6,249 nucleotides of DNA from an uncultured Selenomonadales bacterium (GTDB taxonomy: Bacteria; Bacillota; Negativicutes; Selenomonadales; Selenomonadaceae): NCBI GenBank assembly GCA_946547205.1, contig CAMNPA010000082.1:1-6249 (forward strand). Reading direction: 5' to 3'. Below the pieces are notes generated by a model, which saw only the letters and a list, made by a program, of their open reading frames with translations, was not told where the DNA came from and did no database searches. The position numbers were made by a program, and so were the translations under genes. This document shows positions 1 to 6,249 of the stretch, in pieces (position 1 is the first letter of the stretch; each line of letters begins with the position of its first letter).

Positions 1-12
1 GAACGCCGAAAT

Positions 13-41
13 TTTACAATCGCCCGATTCTCTGATATAAT
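13..41 (+). promoter_or_regulatory. recA promoter, sigma-A type with extended -10
   Basis: A -35 hexamer TTTACA (13-18, five of six matches to TTGACA) is followed by a 17-bp spacer and a perfect -10 TATAAT (36-41). A TG dinucleotide at 33-34 adds an extended -10 element. Transcription should start near position 48, giving a leader of about 26 nt before the recA start codon. No Bacillus-type LexA site (CGAAC-N4-GTTCG) is visible in the 73 bases upstream of recA, although anything left of position 1 is out of view. Short AATCG/CGATT elements surround the -10 and are discussed as a finding. Confidence 0.8.
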
Positions 42-73
42 CGCCGCCTACAACGATTGAAAGGAGACCGATT

Positions 74-1120
74 ATGGATAAAAAAGAAGCGTTGGCAGCG
101 GCAATGAAGCAAATCGAAAAAGACTTCGGCAAAGGCTCAATCATGCGGCTCGGCGACGACACGACTCGCATGGACATTAAAGCAGTGCCGACGGGAATTT
201 TGCCGCTCGACGTTGCGTTAGGTATTGGCGGACTTCCTCGCGGACGAATCACCGAAATTTACGGCCCGGAAGCCGGCGGTAAAACGACAGTCGCTCTGCA
301 CATTATCGCATCGATTCAACAGCAAGGCGGCACTGCGGCTTTCGTTGATGCTGAACACGCACTCGATCCAATGTACGCAAAACGGCTCGGCGTCGACGTG
401 GACAATTTACTGCTCGCGCAACCCGATACCGGCGAACAAGGTCTTGACATTGCGGAGGCTCTGATTCGTTCGGCGGCGATTGATGTTGTCGTTATCGATT
501 CAGTTGCCGCGCTCGTCCCGAAGTCCGAAATTGAAGGCGAAATGGGCGATGCAAACGTCGGACTTCATGCGCGAATGATGAGCAAGGCAATGCGAAAACT
601 CACCGCGCTTATCGGCAAGACAGAGACCGTCGTAATTTTCATCAACCAGATTCGCGAAAAGGTCGGCATAATGTTCGGCAACCCGGAAACTACAACGGGC
701 GGTCGTGCGCTGAAATTTTATTCGTCGGTGCGTCTTGAAGTGCGTAAAGGCGAACCGCTTAAGCAAGGCTCTGAAATTATCGGCAACCGCGTCAAAATCA
801 AAGTCGCCAAAAATAAAGTAGCTCCGCCGTTCCGCACGGCAGAGTTTGATTTGATTTATGGCGAAGGTTATTCGCGGCTCGGCAGCATCGTCGATATGGG
901 CGTTGCATTTGAAATCGTCGACAAAGCCGGCGCATTTTTTTCTTACAAAGGCACCAGACTTGGTCAAGGGCGCGAGAACGCCAAAAAATTTCTGCGCGAA
1001 CATCCCGACATTTCGGCGGAGATTGAAAATAAAATTCGTGACGCCGTGTTGAAATCGCTCAAGCCGTTGCCGATGACGGAATCGGAAGACGTTGACGAGC
1101 CGGAAAACTTTGACGAATGA
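74..1120 (+). CDS. recA: RecA recombinase
   Basis: This is the cytoplasmic ATP-dependent recombinase that forms filaments on single-stranded DNA, pairs homologues, performs strand exchange and, as known for the family, triggers LexA self-cleavage. The 348 residues match the usual full RecA length. Visible in order are the N-terminal helix with FGKGSIMRLGD (18-28), the Walker A loop GPEAGGKT (64-71, Lys70), the catalytic-glutamate segment FVDAEHALDP (Glu94), Walker B VVVIDS with Asp142, the L1 region EGEMGDANVGLHARMMS (154-170), the INQIREKVG segment with Gln192, the L2 loop around FGNPETTTGGRALKFY (201-216), and an acidic C-terminal tail. The ATG at 74 is supported by AAAGGAGA ending 6 nt upstream. 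The gene has its own promoter and terminator, so it looks monocistronic. The odd point is Ala-Gly in the P-loop where most RecA proteins have Ser-Ser. The identification itself is not in doubt. Confidence 0.99.
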   Translation: MDKKEALAAAMKQIEKDFGKGSIMRLGDDTTRMDIKAVPTGILPLDVALGIGGLPRGRITEIYGPEAGGKTTVALHIIASIQQQGGTAAFVDAEHALDPMYAKRLGVDVDNLLLAQPDTGEQGLDIAEALIRSAAIDVVVIDSVAALVPKSEIEGEMGDANVGLHARMMSKAMRKLTALIGKTETVVIFINQIREKVGIMFGNPETTTGGRALKFYSSVRLEVRKGEPLKQGSEIIGNRVKIKVAKNKVAPPFRTAEFDLIYGEGYSRLGSIVDMGVAFEIVDKAGAFFSYKGTRLGQGRENAKKFLREHPDISAEIENKIRDAVLKSLKPLPMTESEDVDEPENFDE

Positions 1121-1143
1121 ATTTTTTCGACCGCAAATAAAAA

Positions 1144-1181
1144 TGCTCCAATCCGTGACGCGGAAAGGAGCAAATTTTTTT
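1144..1181. terminator. Bidirectional intrinsic terminator between recA and addB
   Basis: The outer stem TGCTCC (1144-1149) pairs with GGAGCA (1167-1172). After a symmetric AA/AA internal loop, an inner stem TCCG (1152-1155) pairs with CGGA (1161-1164) around a TGACG loop. On the plus strand the hairpin is followed by AA and seven T (1175-1181), 23 nt after the recA stop. On the minus strand it is followed directly by TTTTTATTT (complement of 1135-1143), and it starts 17 nt after the addB stop. One hairpin can therefore stop both converging transcripts, and the minus-strand side has the better-placed T run. Confidence 0.88.
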
Positions 1182-1189
1182 GTCGAGTG

Positions 1190-4100
1190 TCACGCGTGAA
1201 TCATATCGTTCATCATTGAGATAATCTCTTCACGCTTGGCTTTGACGGGCGTATTGACTTCGTTGACGGCGCGATCGAAATTGCACAGCGCATTGAACGG
1301 ACAATATTGGCAAGCGTCGTCGTCCTTGCCGAATTTCGCGGGCTTAACTTCAATGCAACCGTTCAAAATTTTTTCGGCAGTCGTCAACAAAATTTTTTCC
1401 GCGTAAGCAACAATCGTCTGCAAGTCGTCGCGGCTCACGAGATTTTTCTTGTTAAGGTCAACGAAATTCTCGGTGCTGTCGACGGCTTTTTTTATGTTGT
1501 CGTCAATGCGAATCAGTCCCGGCATTTTGAGTTCATCATTTGCTTTCGTCGACGCCTCTGCCTCGTTGCGACCGTTAACGTTAGACATTCTAAGCAGACA
1601 ATAGAGCATCGCTCCGGCATCACGTTCGCCGACAAGATTTTTCGCCGCGCCGAGGTAAATCGCCAGTTGCAAGCTCAAGCCGCCGAAAATTTTTTGCAAG
1701 CTGATTGACGCCTTGCCGGTCTTGTAATCGATAATCAGAAAATATTTCCCGTCGCCGCTCAAGTCGATTCGGTCAATGCGCCCGCTCAACTGCAATTCGC
1801 AAGTCTCAATGCTCAACGCGGAATGAAAGTCCGTCTCGAAAATTTGCGGATGAAAATCGCTGACCTTGTCCAACTCAATCAAGCGGCTCAAAGATTCGAC
1901 GGCGACTTTTTTAATGCGTTCGCGGCGATGTTCAAGCGTCTTGGTGCTAAGCAGAATTCTGTTGTGGACGTTCGGCGTGATTGTCTCCAAAATTTTTTCG
2001 ACGCGGCTTTGAAGTTCGACGCCGGTGACCGACGACCATTGACGATTCTCGCGCTTCAAATCGCGTCCGAAACGATTCATCACGGCATGCAAAATGTCTC
2101 CGATGTCCGGCGATTGAACTTTGTATTCGGCGCGCTCCTGCAGATTGAGACCGTACTTGGCAAAAAAATTGAACGGGCAAGCGTTGAAGTCTTCAAACCT
2201 TGTGACCGATGCGCTTATCTTCCGTGACGGCGCGTAAAGTTTCTGTGCAGTCTCTTCCGACAATGTGCGCTCGCCCGCCGCGAAAATTTCACTGCCGAGG
2301 TTTTGCAACACGTCAAGCTCAACTTTTTCCGTCGTCAACGGTAAAATTGTCCGCAACTTTGTCAGCAGCGGCGACGGAGAAATTTTTCTGCCTTCAGCGT
2401 CGGCTATCGGGTGCGACAAAATCAAAAGTTCACGAGCCTCGGTCAAGCCGCGATAAATCAAAAATTTTTCCGCCAAAGCTTGTTCGCGTCCGCCGCGTGA
2501 AATTTCTACGCCCGATTCGTTGAGCCGCAGTCTGTCCGCGTCGTTGAGCAAATTTTTTTCGAGAACTTTGCGCGGGAAATTTTCATCGCTGAATCCCAAA
2601 ACGAATATCACTCGCGAATTCTGCAACGAGTTCTGATCGAATTGCGCAACGGTCACTTCGTCCAGTCCCGGCGGTATCAACGACATTTCCAGCGCGTCGA
2701 GACCTTCGCCGATTATCGATTCAAATTCCGTCCGCGTGATTGAATCTTCGCCCAATGCGTCAACGACTTGTTCGAGCAAATTTATCACGTCGTCCCAAAT
2801 TTTCAGATGTTCGCGCGAAAGTGCCAAGTTGCCGCGAATTTCTTCAGCCTGCGACCAAGCCGCAAGTCTTTCGTGAACGTTCAACTCTTCCAGCAAATTG
2901 AAAAGTGCCGTCGTCAATTCCGTGACGTTTTTGTCGGACGCTTTGACGTTTTCGGCGAAGTGAATCAGCGGCGCGGAGACTGCCTGCCGAATTTCGTTGA
3001 CTCTGTCGATTAGTTCAAGCTCTGTCGAATCTGCGGGACGGTTTGGCGAATCCAACGACTTCACGCGTCGCAAATCCCATGAACGTTGCCACGTCGTCAA
3101 ACCTTTCAAGCCGAATTCGATAACGTAATTTTCCAAAAGGTCGATGTCCTCTGCCGCCACGTCGAAAAATCCTGTCCGCAAGCAACGGAAGATTGATTCA
3201 CGCCGCCAGCCGCGCAGGACTTCCAACGCCGAACGAATTAATTCAGCAAGCGGATGATGTGTCGCGGGTCGTTTCATGTCGACGAAAAACGGTATCGCAT
3301 GAACTTCAAACAGCGGTTGAATCAGCGCGAAGTAAGTTTCGTCGCGGGCAAGAACTCCGATTTCACGAAGACGATAACCGCCTTTGACTAGCCGCAAAAT
3401 TTCTCGCGCGACTGCCTCGACTTCTGCACGACGATTGACAGCTTCAATGACTTTCAAGCCCGTTGCGTCGTCAAAATTTTTCGGTGCGCGGTTGAAGAGT
3501 CTTTGCTCCAAAATTTTCAGCGGTGCGGCTTTGAATCTGCGCGGACTGTCAAGACGAGTGATTTTGAATTCGACGCCGACATCTTCCGCCAAATTTTTCA
3601 GCGTCTTGAACGTTTCAAATGCGCGATTGAATAATCCAACGTCTTGAAGATTTTCGCGGCTGTTAAGGTTTGTGTCCATCGTCAGCGTGATGTGAACGTT
3701 GCGAGCGCACGTGAACATTTTGCGCAAAAAATTTCGTTGCTGCGGGTCGAAGAAGATAAAGCCGTCAACAAAAATTTCCGTACTCGCGATTGTCGGAGAT
3801 TGATCCAAAATTTCCGTCGCGTGTTCAAGAAGATTTTCGTCGTCGGTGAGTTTGTCAATCATCGCGGCGCGAAAGTCTTCCGTCAACGCAGACAAGTCGC
3901 GGAGTTTGTCGCGGAGCTCGTCGTCGGAAACTTTATCGGCAGCCTCGTTGAGTTTGTCGGCGTCGATTGAATAGGTGCGCAACTCTTTCAGCTCGTCGGA
4001 CAAAATTCCTGCGAAACCGTGTTGTTTGGCGGCACGAACAAAAAATTTCAACTCATTGGCTTTATCTCGACGCAAAAGAATTTTTCTCAACAGCAAACGT

Positions 4101-4366
4101 CGACCGATCTCCGAAATGCGCGGAAGAAGTCCGCCGCCGACTTCGTCAAGGATCTGTCTTGCGAAACGGTTAAAGCTGTTCATTCGCGTATTGACTGCGC
4201 CGCCGGTCATTGCCGCAAGCTCCAGTTCCGCGCGATAAGTTTGATATGCGGGCAACAGAAAAATTATTTCGGTCTTGAGCGGTTCGCGTTCAAGAATTTT
4301 TTTTGCACGTCGCAGGCACTCGAAGGTTTTGCCGACACCTGCACGCCCGATAATTAAATCAACCAT
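1190..4366 (-). CDS. addB: AddB subunit of the AddAB helicase-nuclease
   Basis: AddB is the second nuclease/helicase-like subunit of AddAB, the RecBCD counterpart that resects double-strand breaks and feeds RecA. In the family, its inactive helicase part reads the Chi sequence. The 1058 residues are somewhat shorter than the Bacillus protein. Visible in order are Walker A GRAGVGKT (7-14), the motif-II-like segment FVDGFIFFDPQQ (199-210), IGVLARD (336-342), VIFVLGFSDENFPR (586-599) and FLIYRGLTEARELLILSHP (635-653). The C-terminal PD-(D/E)XK nuclease keeps His760, GRIDRID with Asp865, the DYK triad part (Asp880, Lys882) and QLAIY (Gln900-Tyr904). Cys730 plus Cys1019, Cys1022 and Cys1028 (C-x2-C-x5-C) form the expected 4Fe-4S staple, so the nuclease looks intact. 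The start has GAGGA 6 nt upstream. It lies 21 bp behind pyrG with no terminator between them, so co-transcription is likely. addA is not the next gene. A RexB-type name would be an alternative, but the iron-sulfur cysteines favour AddB. Confidence 0.93.
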   Translation of the reverse strand: MVDLIIGRAGVGKTFECLRRAKKILEREPLKTEIIFLLPAYQTYRAELELAAMTGGAVNTRMNSFNRFARQILDEVGGGLLPRISEIGRRLLLRKILLRRDKANELKFFVRAAKQHGFAGILSDELKELRTYSIDADKLNEAADKVSDDELRDKLRDLSALTEDFRAAMIDKLTDDENLLEHATEILDQSPTIASTEIFVDGFIFFDPQQRNFLRKMFTCARNVHITLTMDTNLNSRENLQDVGLFNRAFETFKTLKNLAEDVGVEFKITRLDSPRRFKAAPLKILEQRLFNRAPKNFDDATGLKVIEAVNRRAEVEAVAREILRLVKGGYRLREIGVLARDETYFALIQPLFEVHAIPFFVDMKRPATHHPLAELIRSALEVLRGWRRESIFRCLRTGFFDVAAEDIDLLENYVIEFGLKGLTTWQRSWDLRRVKSLDSPNRPADSTELELIDRVNEIRQAVSAPLIHFAENVKASDKNVTELTTALFNLLEELNVHERLAAWSQAEEIRGNLALSREHLKIWDDVINLLEQVVDALGEDSITRTEFESIIGEGLDALEMSLIPPGLDEVTVAQFDQNSLQNSRVIFVLGFSDENFPRKVLEKNLLNDADRLRLNESGVEISRGGREQALAEKFLIYRGLTEARELLILSHPIADAEGRKISPSPLLTKLRTILPLTTEKVELDVLQNLGSEIFAAGERTLSEETAQKLYAPSRKISASVTRFEDFNACPFNFFAKYGLNLQERAEYKVQSPDIGDILHAVMNRFGRDLKRENRQWSSVTGVELQSRVEKILETITPNVHNRILLSTKTLEHRRERIKKVAVESLSRLIELDKVSDFHPQIFETDFHSALSIETCELQLSGRIDRIDLSGDGKYFLIIDYKTGKASISLQKIFGGLSLQLAIYLGAAKNLVGERDAGAMLYCLLRMSNVNGRNEAEASTKANDELKMPGLIRIDDNIKKAVDSTENFVDLNKKNLVSRDDLQTIVAYAEKILLTTAEKILNGCIEVKPAKFGKDDDACQYCPFNALCNFDRAVNEVNTPVKAKREEIISMMNDMIHA

Positions 4367-4387
4367 AAAAATTCCTCACGACGACTT

Positions 4388-6007
4388 TCAAGCGTTGTAC
4401 TTGAGTTTCAATGCGGCGGCGACAAATTCGCGGAAGAGCGGATGCGGATGATTCGGGCGCGACTTCAATTCGGGATGAAATTGACAGCCCACAAACCACG
4501 GGTGCAAATCTTTTTCCAGCTCGATAATCTCAACCAAACTGTCGTCGGGCAAAACTCCTGCGATAATCATTCCGTGCGACTTAAAAATTTCGCGATACTT
4601 GTTGTTGAACTCGAAACGGTGGCGATGTCGTTCGCTGATATTTTCTTCGCCGTAAGCTTGAGCCGTGTGCGTGTCCGATAAAACTTTGCAAGGATACGCG
4701 CCTAAACGCATTGTCCCGCCTTTTTGAGTGACGGCAAGTTGAGAATCCATCAGCGCGATAACGGGATGTTCGGTGTCGGGATTGAACTCGGTAGAATTCG
4801 CGTCGACAAAACCGCAGACGTTTCGGGCAAACTCAATCGCGGCGCACTGCATACCTAAGCACAAACCGAAGAACGGAATTTTATTCACGCGAGCAAAATT
4901 TATCGCCTTAATCTTTCCTTCAACGCCTCTGTCGCCGAATCCGCCGGGCACCAAAATTCCGCGACAACCGTTAAAAATTTCGTCAAGGTCGGTGTCGGGA
5001 CGCTCAATCTTCTCGGCGTTGACGTAGTTTATTTTGACTTTTGCGGAATGTTCAATGCCCGCGTGATGAAGAGCTTCGACGACGGAAATGTACGCGTCGG
5101 GAAGTTCAACGTATTTGCCAACGAGCGCGATTTTAACGGAACGTTCGGGATTTTTTATCTTGTGCACCATGCGTCGCCAATCGTCGAGCTTCGGCGGTGA
5201 TTGCGGCAGATTTAATTTGTTCAGAACAATTTTATCGAGCCCTTCGCTTTCCATGATGAGCGGCACTTCATAAATCGTCGACGCTGTCCGGTTTTCGATT
5301 ACGGCATTTTCGTCCACGTCGCAGAAAAGAGCTATCTTGCGCTTCAGTTCGCGAGTGATTGGATAATCCGTTCTGCAAACCAAAATATCCGGCTGAATTC
5401 CGATTGCGCGAAGTTCCTTGACGCTGTGTTGAGTCGGTTTAGTTTTGAGTTCGCCCGCCGCTCCGATGTACGGCAAAAGTGTCACGTGGATATAGAGCGC
5501 GTCGTTTTTGCCGACTTCTTTTTTCACTTGACGAATCGCCTCAAGAAACGGAAGGCTTTCAATGTCGCCGACAGTGCCGCCGACTTCCGTGATGACAACG
5601 TCCGCCTTATCAGTTTCAGCAACGGCATAGACGCGAGCTTTAATCTCATTGGTGACGTGCGGAATGACTTGCACCGTCGAGCCCAGATAATCGCCTTTGC
5701 GCTCTTTGGACAGAACAGACCAATAGACTTTGCCCGTCGTCGTGTTTGAATGTTTGCTTAGGTTGATGTCGATGAATCGTTCGTAGTGTCCCAAATCCAA
5801 ATCGGTCTCCGCGCCGTCGTCGGTCACGAAAACTTCGCCGTGCTGATACGGGCTCATTGTGCCGGGATCAATGTTGATGTAAGGGTCAAACTTTTGAATC
5901 GTAACTTTCAAGCCGCGGCTTTTGAGAAGTCTGCCGAGCGATGCCGCAGTAATTCCTTTGCCGAGCGACGAAACTACTCCGCCGGTCACAAAAATATATT
6001 TAGCCAT
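4388..6007 (-). CDS. pyrG: CTP synthase (glutamine hydrolysing)
   Basis: This cytoplasmic enzyme converts UTP to CTP using ATP and ammonia released from glutamine, the last step of pyrimidine nucleotide synthesis. The 539 residues match the normal length. The N-terminal synthase domain shows the P-loop GGVVSSLGKG (9-18), QKFDPYINIDPGTMSP (38-53), DDGAETDLDLGHYERF (63-78, with the metal-binding Asp70) and TEVGGTVGDIES (140-151, with Glu141). The C-terminal class I glutamine amidotransferase domain has the oxyanion segment PGGFGDRG (354-361), the nucleophile Cys383 in GLCLGMQ, and His511 and Glu513 in QFHPE. All catalytic residues are present. The ATG at 6007 is preceded by GGAGGA with a 5-nt gap. 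It is the first gene of a probable pyrG-addB unit. I see no GGGC-initiated attenuator leader of the Bacillus pyrG kind upstream, and no convincing promoter. Confidence 0.99.
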   Translation of the reverse strand: MAKYIFVTGGVVSSLGKGITAASLGRLLKSRGLKVTIQKFDPYINIDPGTMSPYQHGEVFVTDDGAETDLDLGHYERFIDINLSKHSNTTTGKVYWSVLSKERKGDYLGSTVQVIPHVTNEIKARVYAVAETDKADVVITEVGGTVGDIESLPFLEAIRQVKKEVGKNDALYIHVTLLPYIGAAGELKTKPTQHSVKELRAIGIQPDILVCRTDYPITRELKRKIALFCDVDENAVIENRTASTIYEVPLIMESEGLDKIVLNKLNLPQSPPKLDDWRRMVHKIKNPERSVKIALVGKYVELPDAYISVVEALHHAGIEHSAKVKINYVNAEKIERPDTDLDEIFNGCRGILVPGGFGDRGVEGKIKAINFARVNKIPFFGLCLGMQCAAIEFARNVCGFVDANSTEFNPDTEHPVIALMDSQLAVTQKGGTMRLGAYPCKVLSDTHTAQAYGEENISERHRHRFEFNNKYREIFKSHGMIIAGVLPDDSLVEIIELEKDLHPWFVGCQFHPELKSRPNHPHPLFREFVAAALKLKYNA

Positions 6008-6083
6008 ATCTGTCCTCCGATAAATTTTTCTGCTTGATTCTGCCCGTTGAAGTTTTTTTCCTGCCGAGATTTTTCGCGGCGAA

Positions 6084-6112
6084 TTGTCAAAAAGAAAGAT
6101 AATTGTTATAAT
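6084..6112 (+). promoter_or_regulatory. Promoter of the RTX-like gene, sigma-A type
   Basis: A -35 hexamer TTGTCA (6084-6089, five of six) and a perfect -10 TATAAT (6107-6112) are separated by exactly 17 bp. The spacer is A-rich. The start point should lie near 6119, leaving a leader of about 45 nt before the ATG at 6164. The same bases read on the minus strand give a perfect TTGACA (complement of 6085-6090), so the -35 regions of the two divergent units may overlap, although no good minus-strand -10 follows at the right distance. Confidence 0.78.
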
Positions 6113-6163
6113 GCACGAAACAAGTTGAAAGATTTTTCGTTTTAAGGAAAGGAGACGATTGTT

Positions 6164-6249
6164 ATGGCAGTGCGTGAGAATTACGACGACAACAAACTTA
6201 TCAACGGCACAAGCTCGGCTGATTCAATCTTCAACACCGGCTCAAAAGT
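6164..6249 (+). CDS. Start of a probable RTX/calcium-binding-repeat protein (partial)
   Basis: Only the first 28 complete codons are in the window; the gene runs off the right edge. The ATG at 6164 has AAAGGAGA ending 8 nt upstream and a good promoter further up, so the start is well supported. The peptide begins MAVRENYDDNKLINGTSSAD and continues SIFNTGSK. The run NGTSSADSIFN-GS resembles the Asn-Gly-Thr...Ala-Asp-x-Ile units that open glycine/aspartate-rich, calcium-binding beta-roll (RTX, hemolysin-type) proteins, which are often very long and exported without an N-terminal signal peptide. No signal peptide is visible here, which fits that pattern. The family call rests on this short similarity alone, so it is tentative. 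The gene is transcribed away from pyrG and has no evident functional link to it. Confidence 0.6.
   Translation, partial: MAVRENYDDNKLINGTSSADSIFNTGSK

Noticed and set aside
1..12. GAACGCCGAAAT as a possible LexA half site upstream of recA
   Set aside because: The GAAC half is present, but the expected GTTC half after four bases is missing.
500..1003. A 167-residue minus-strand open frame inside recA
   Set aside because: It lies wholly within the certain recA gene, has no recognisable domain, and is a shadow of recA codon usage.
1823..2227. Plus-strand open frames of 60-134 residues opposite addB and pyrG
   Set aside because: They are antisense to genes with clear family motifs, their translations resemble no known domain, and no ribosome binding site or promoter supports them.
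6062..6090. Minus-strand TTGACA as the pyrG promoter -35
   Set aside because: The hexamer is perfect, but the -10 position 17 bp away reads TCGGCA, and neighbouring spacings are no better.
6096..6123. Alternative minus-strand pyrG promoter TTGTTT-16-TATCTT
   Set aside because: The -35 matches in only three bases and the -10 in four; this level of match is expected by chance in A/T-rich DNA.
6115..6140. ACGAAA/TTTCGT inverted repeat in the leader of the last gene
   Set aside because: A 6-bp, A/T-heavy stem with a 14-nt loop and no following T run is too weak to call a riboswitch, terminator or operator.

Overview
The window carries four genes, all of which read as ordinary bacterial chromosome rather than a mobile island. 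The likely source is a member of the Bacillota (Firmicutes). The evidence is strong AAGGAGA/GGAGGA ribosome binding sites, sigma-A-type promoters with near-consensus hexamers at 17-bp spacing, and an AddB-type recombination nuclease subunit. The RTX-like start of the last gene, together with a roughly balanced base composition, makes the Negativicutes (Selenomonas relatives) an attractive guess. That guess is inference only.

Layout. Positions 1-73 hold the recA promoter and leader. recA (74-1120, +) follows and ends in a two-tier hairpin (1144-1172) with T runs on both sides, which can terminate transcription from either direction. Facing it is a two-gene minus-strand unit: pyrG (6007-4388, CTP synthase), then 21 bp, then addB (4366-1190, the AddB subunit of the AddAB helicase-nuclease). 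The 156 bp at 6008-6163 are a divergent control region. They hold a good plus-strand promoter and leader for a gene starting at 6164 that runs off the window edge; its first 28 residues look like the beginning of an RTX/calcium-binding-repeat surface or secreted protein. No tRNA, rRNA, CRISPR array, insertion sequence or attachment site was seen. No gene-free stretch exceeds 300 bases.

How the genes relate. AddAB resects double-strand breaks and loads RecA on the resulting 3' tails, so recA and addB belong to one repair pathway although they are transcribed towards each other. pyrG makes CTP for RNA and DNA synthesis and appears to supply the promoter for addB. addA, the usual immediate partner of addB, is not downstream of addB here, so it must lie elsewhere or be absent. 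I found no clearly undescribed system. The points most worth a second look are the addB/addA separation, the RecA P-loop variant, the repeated AATCG/CGATT elements in the recA promoter, and the truncated RTX-like gene.
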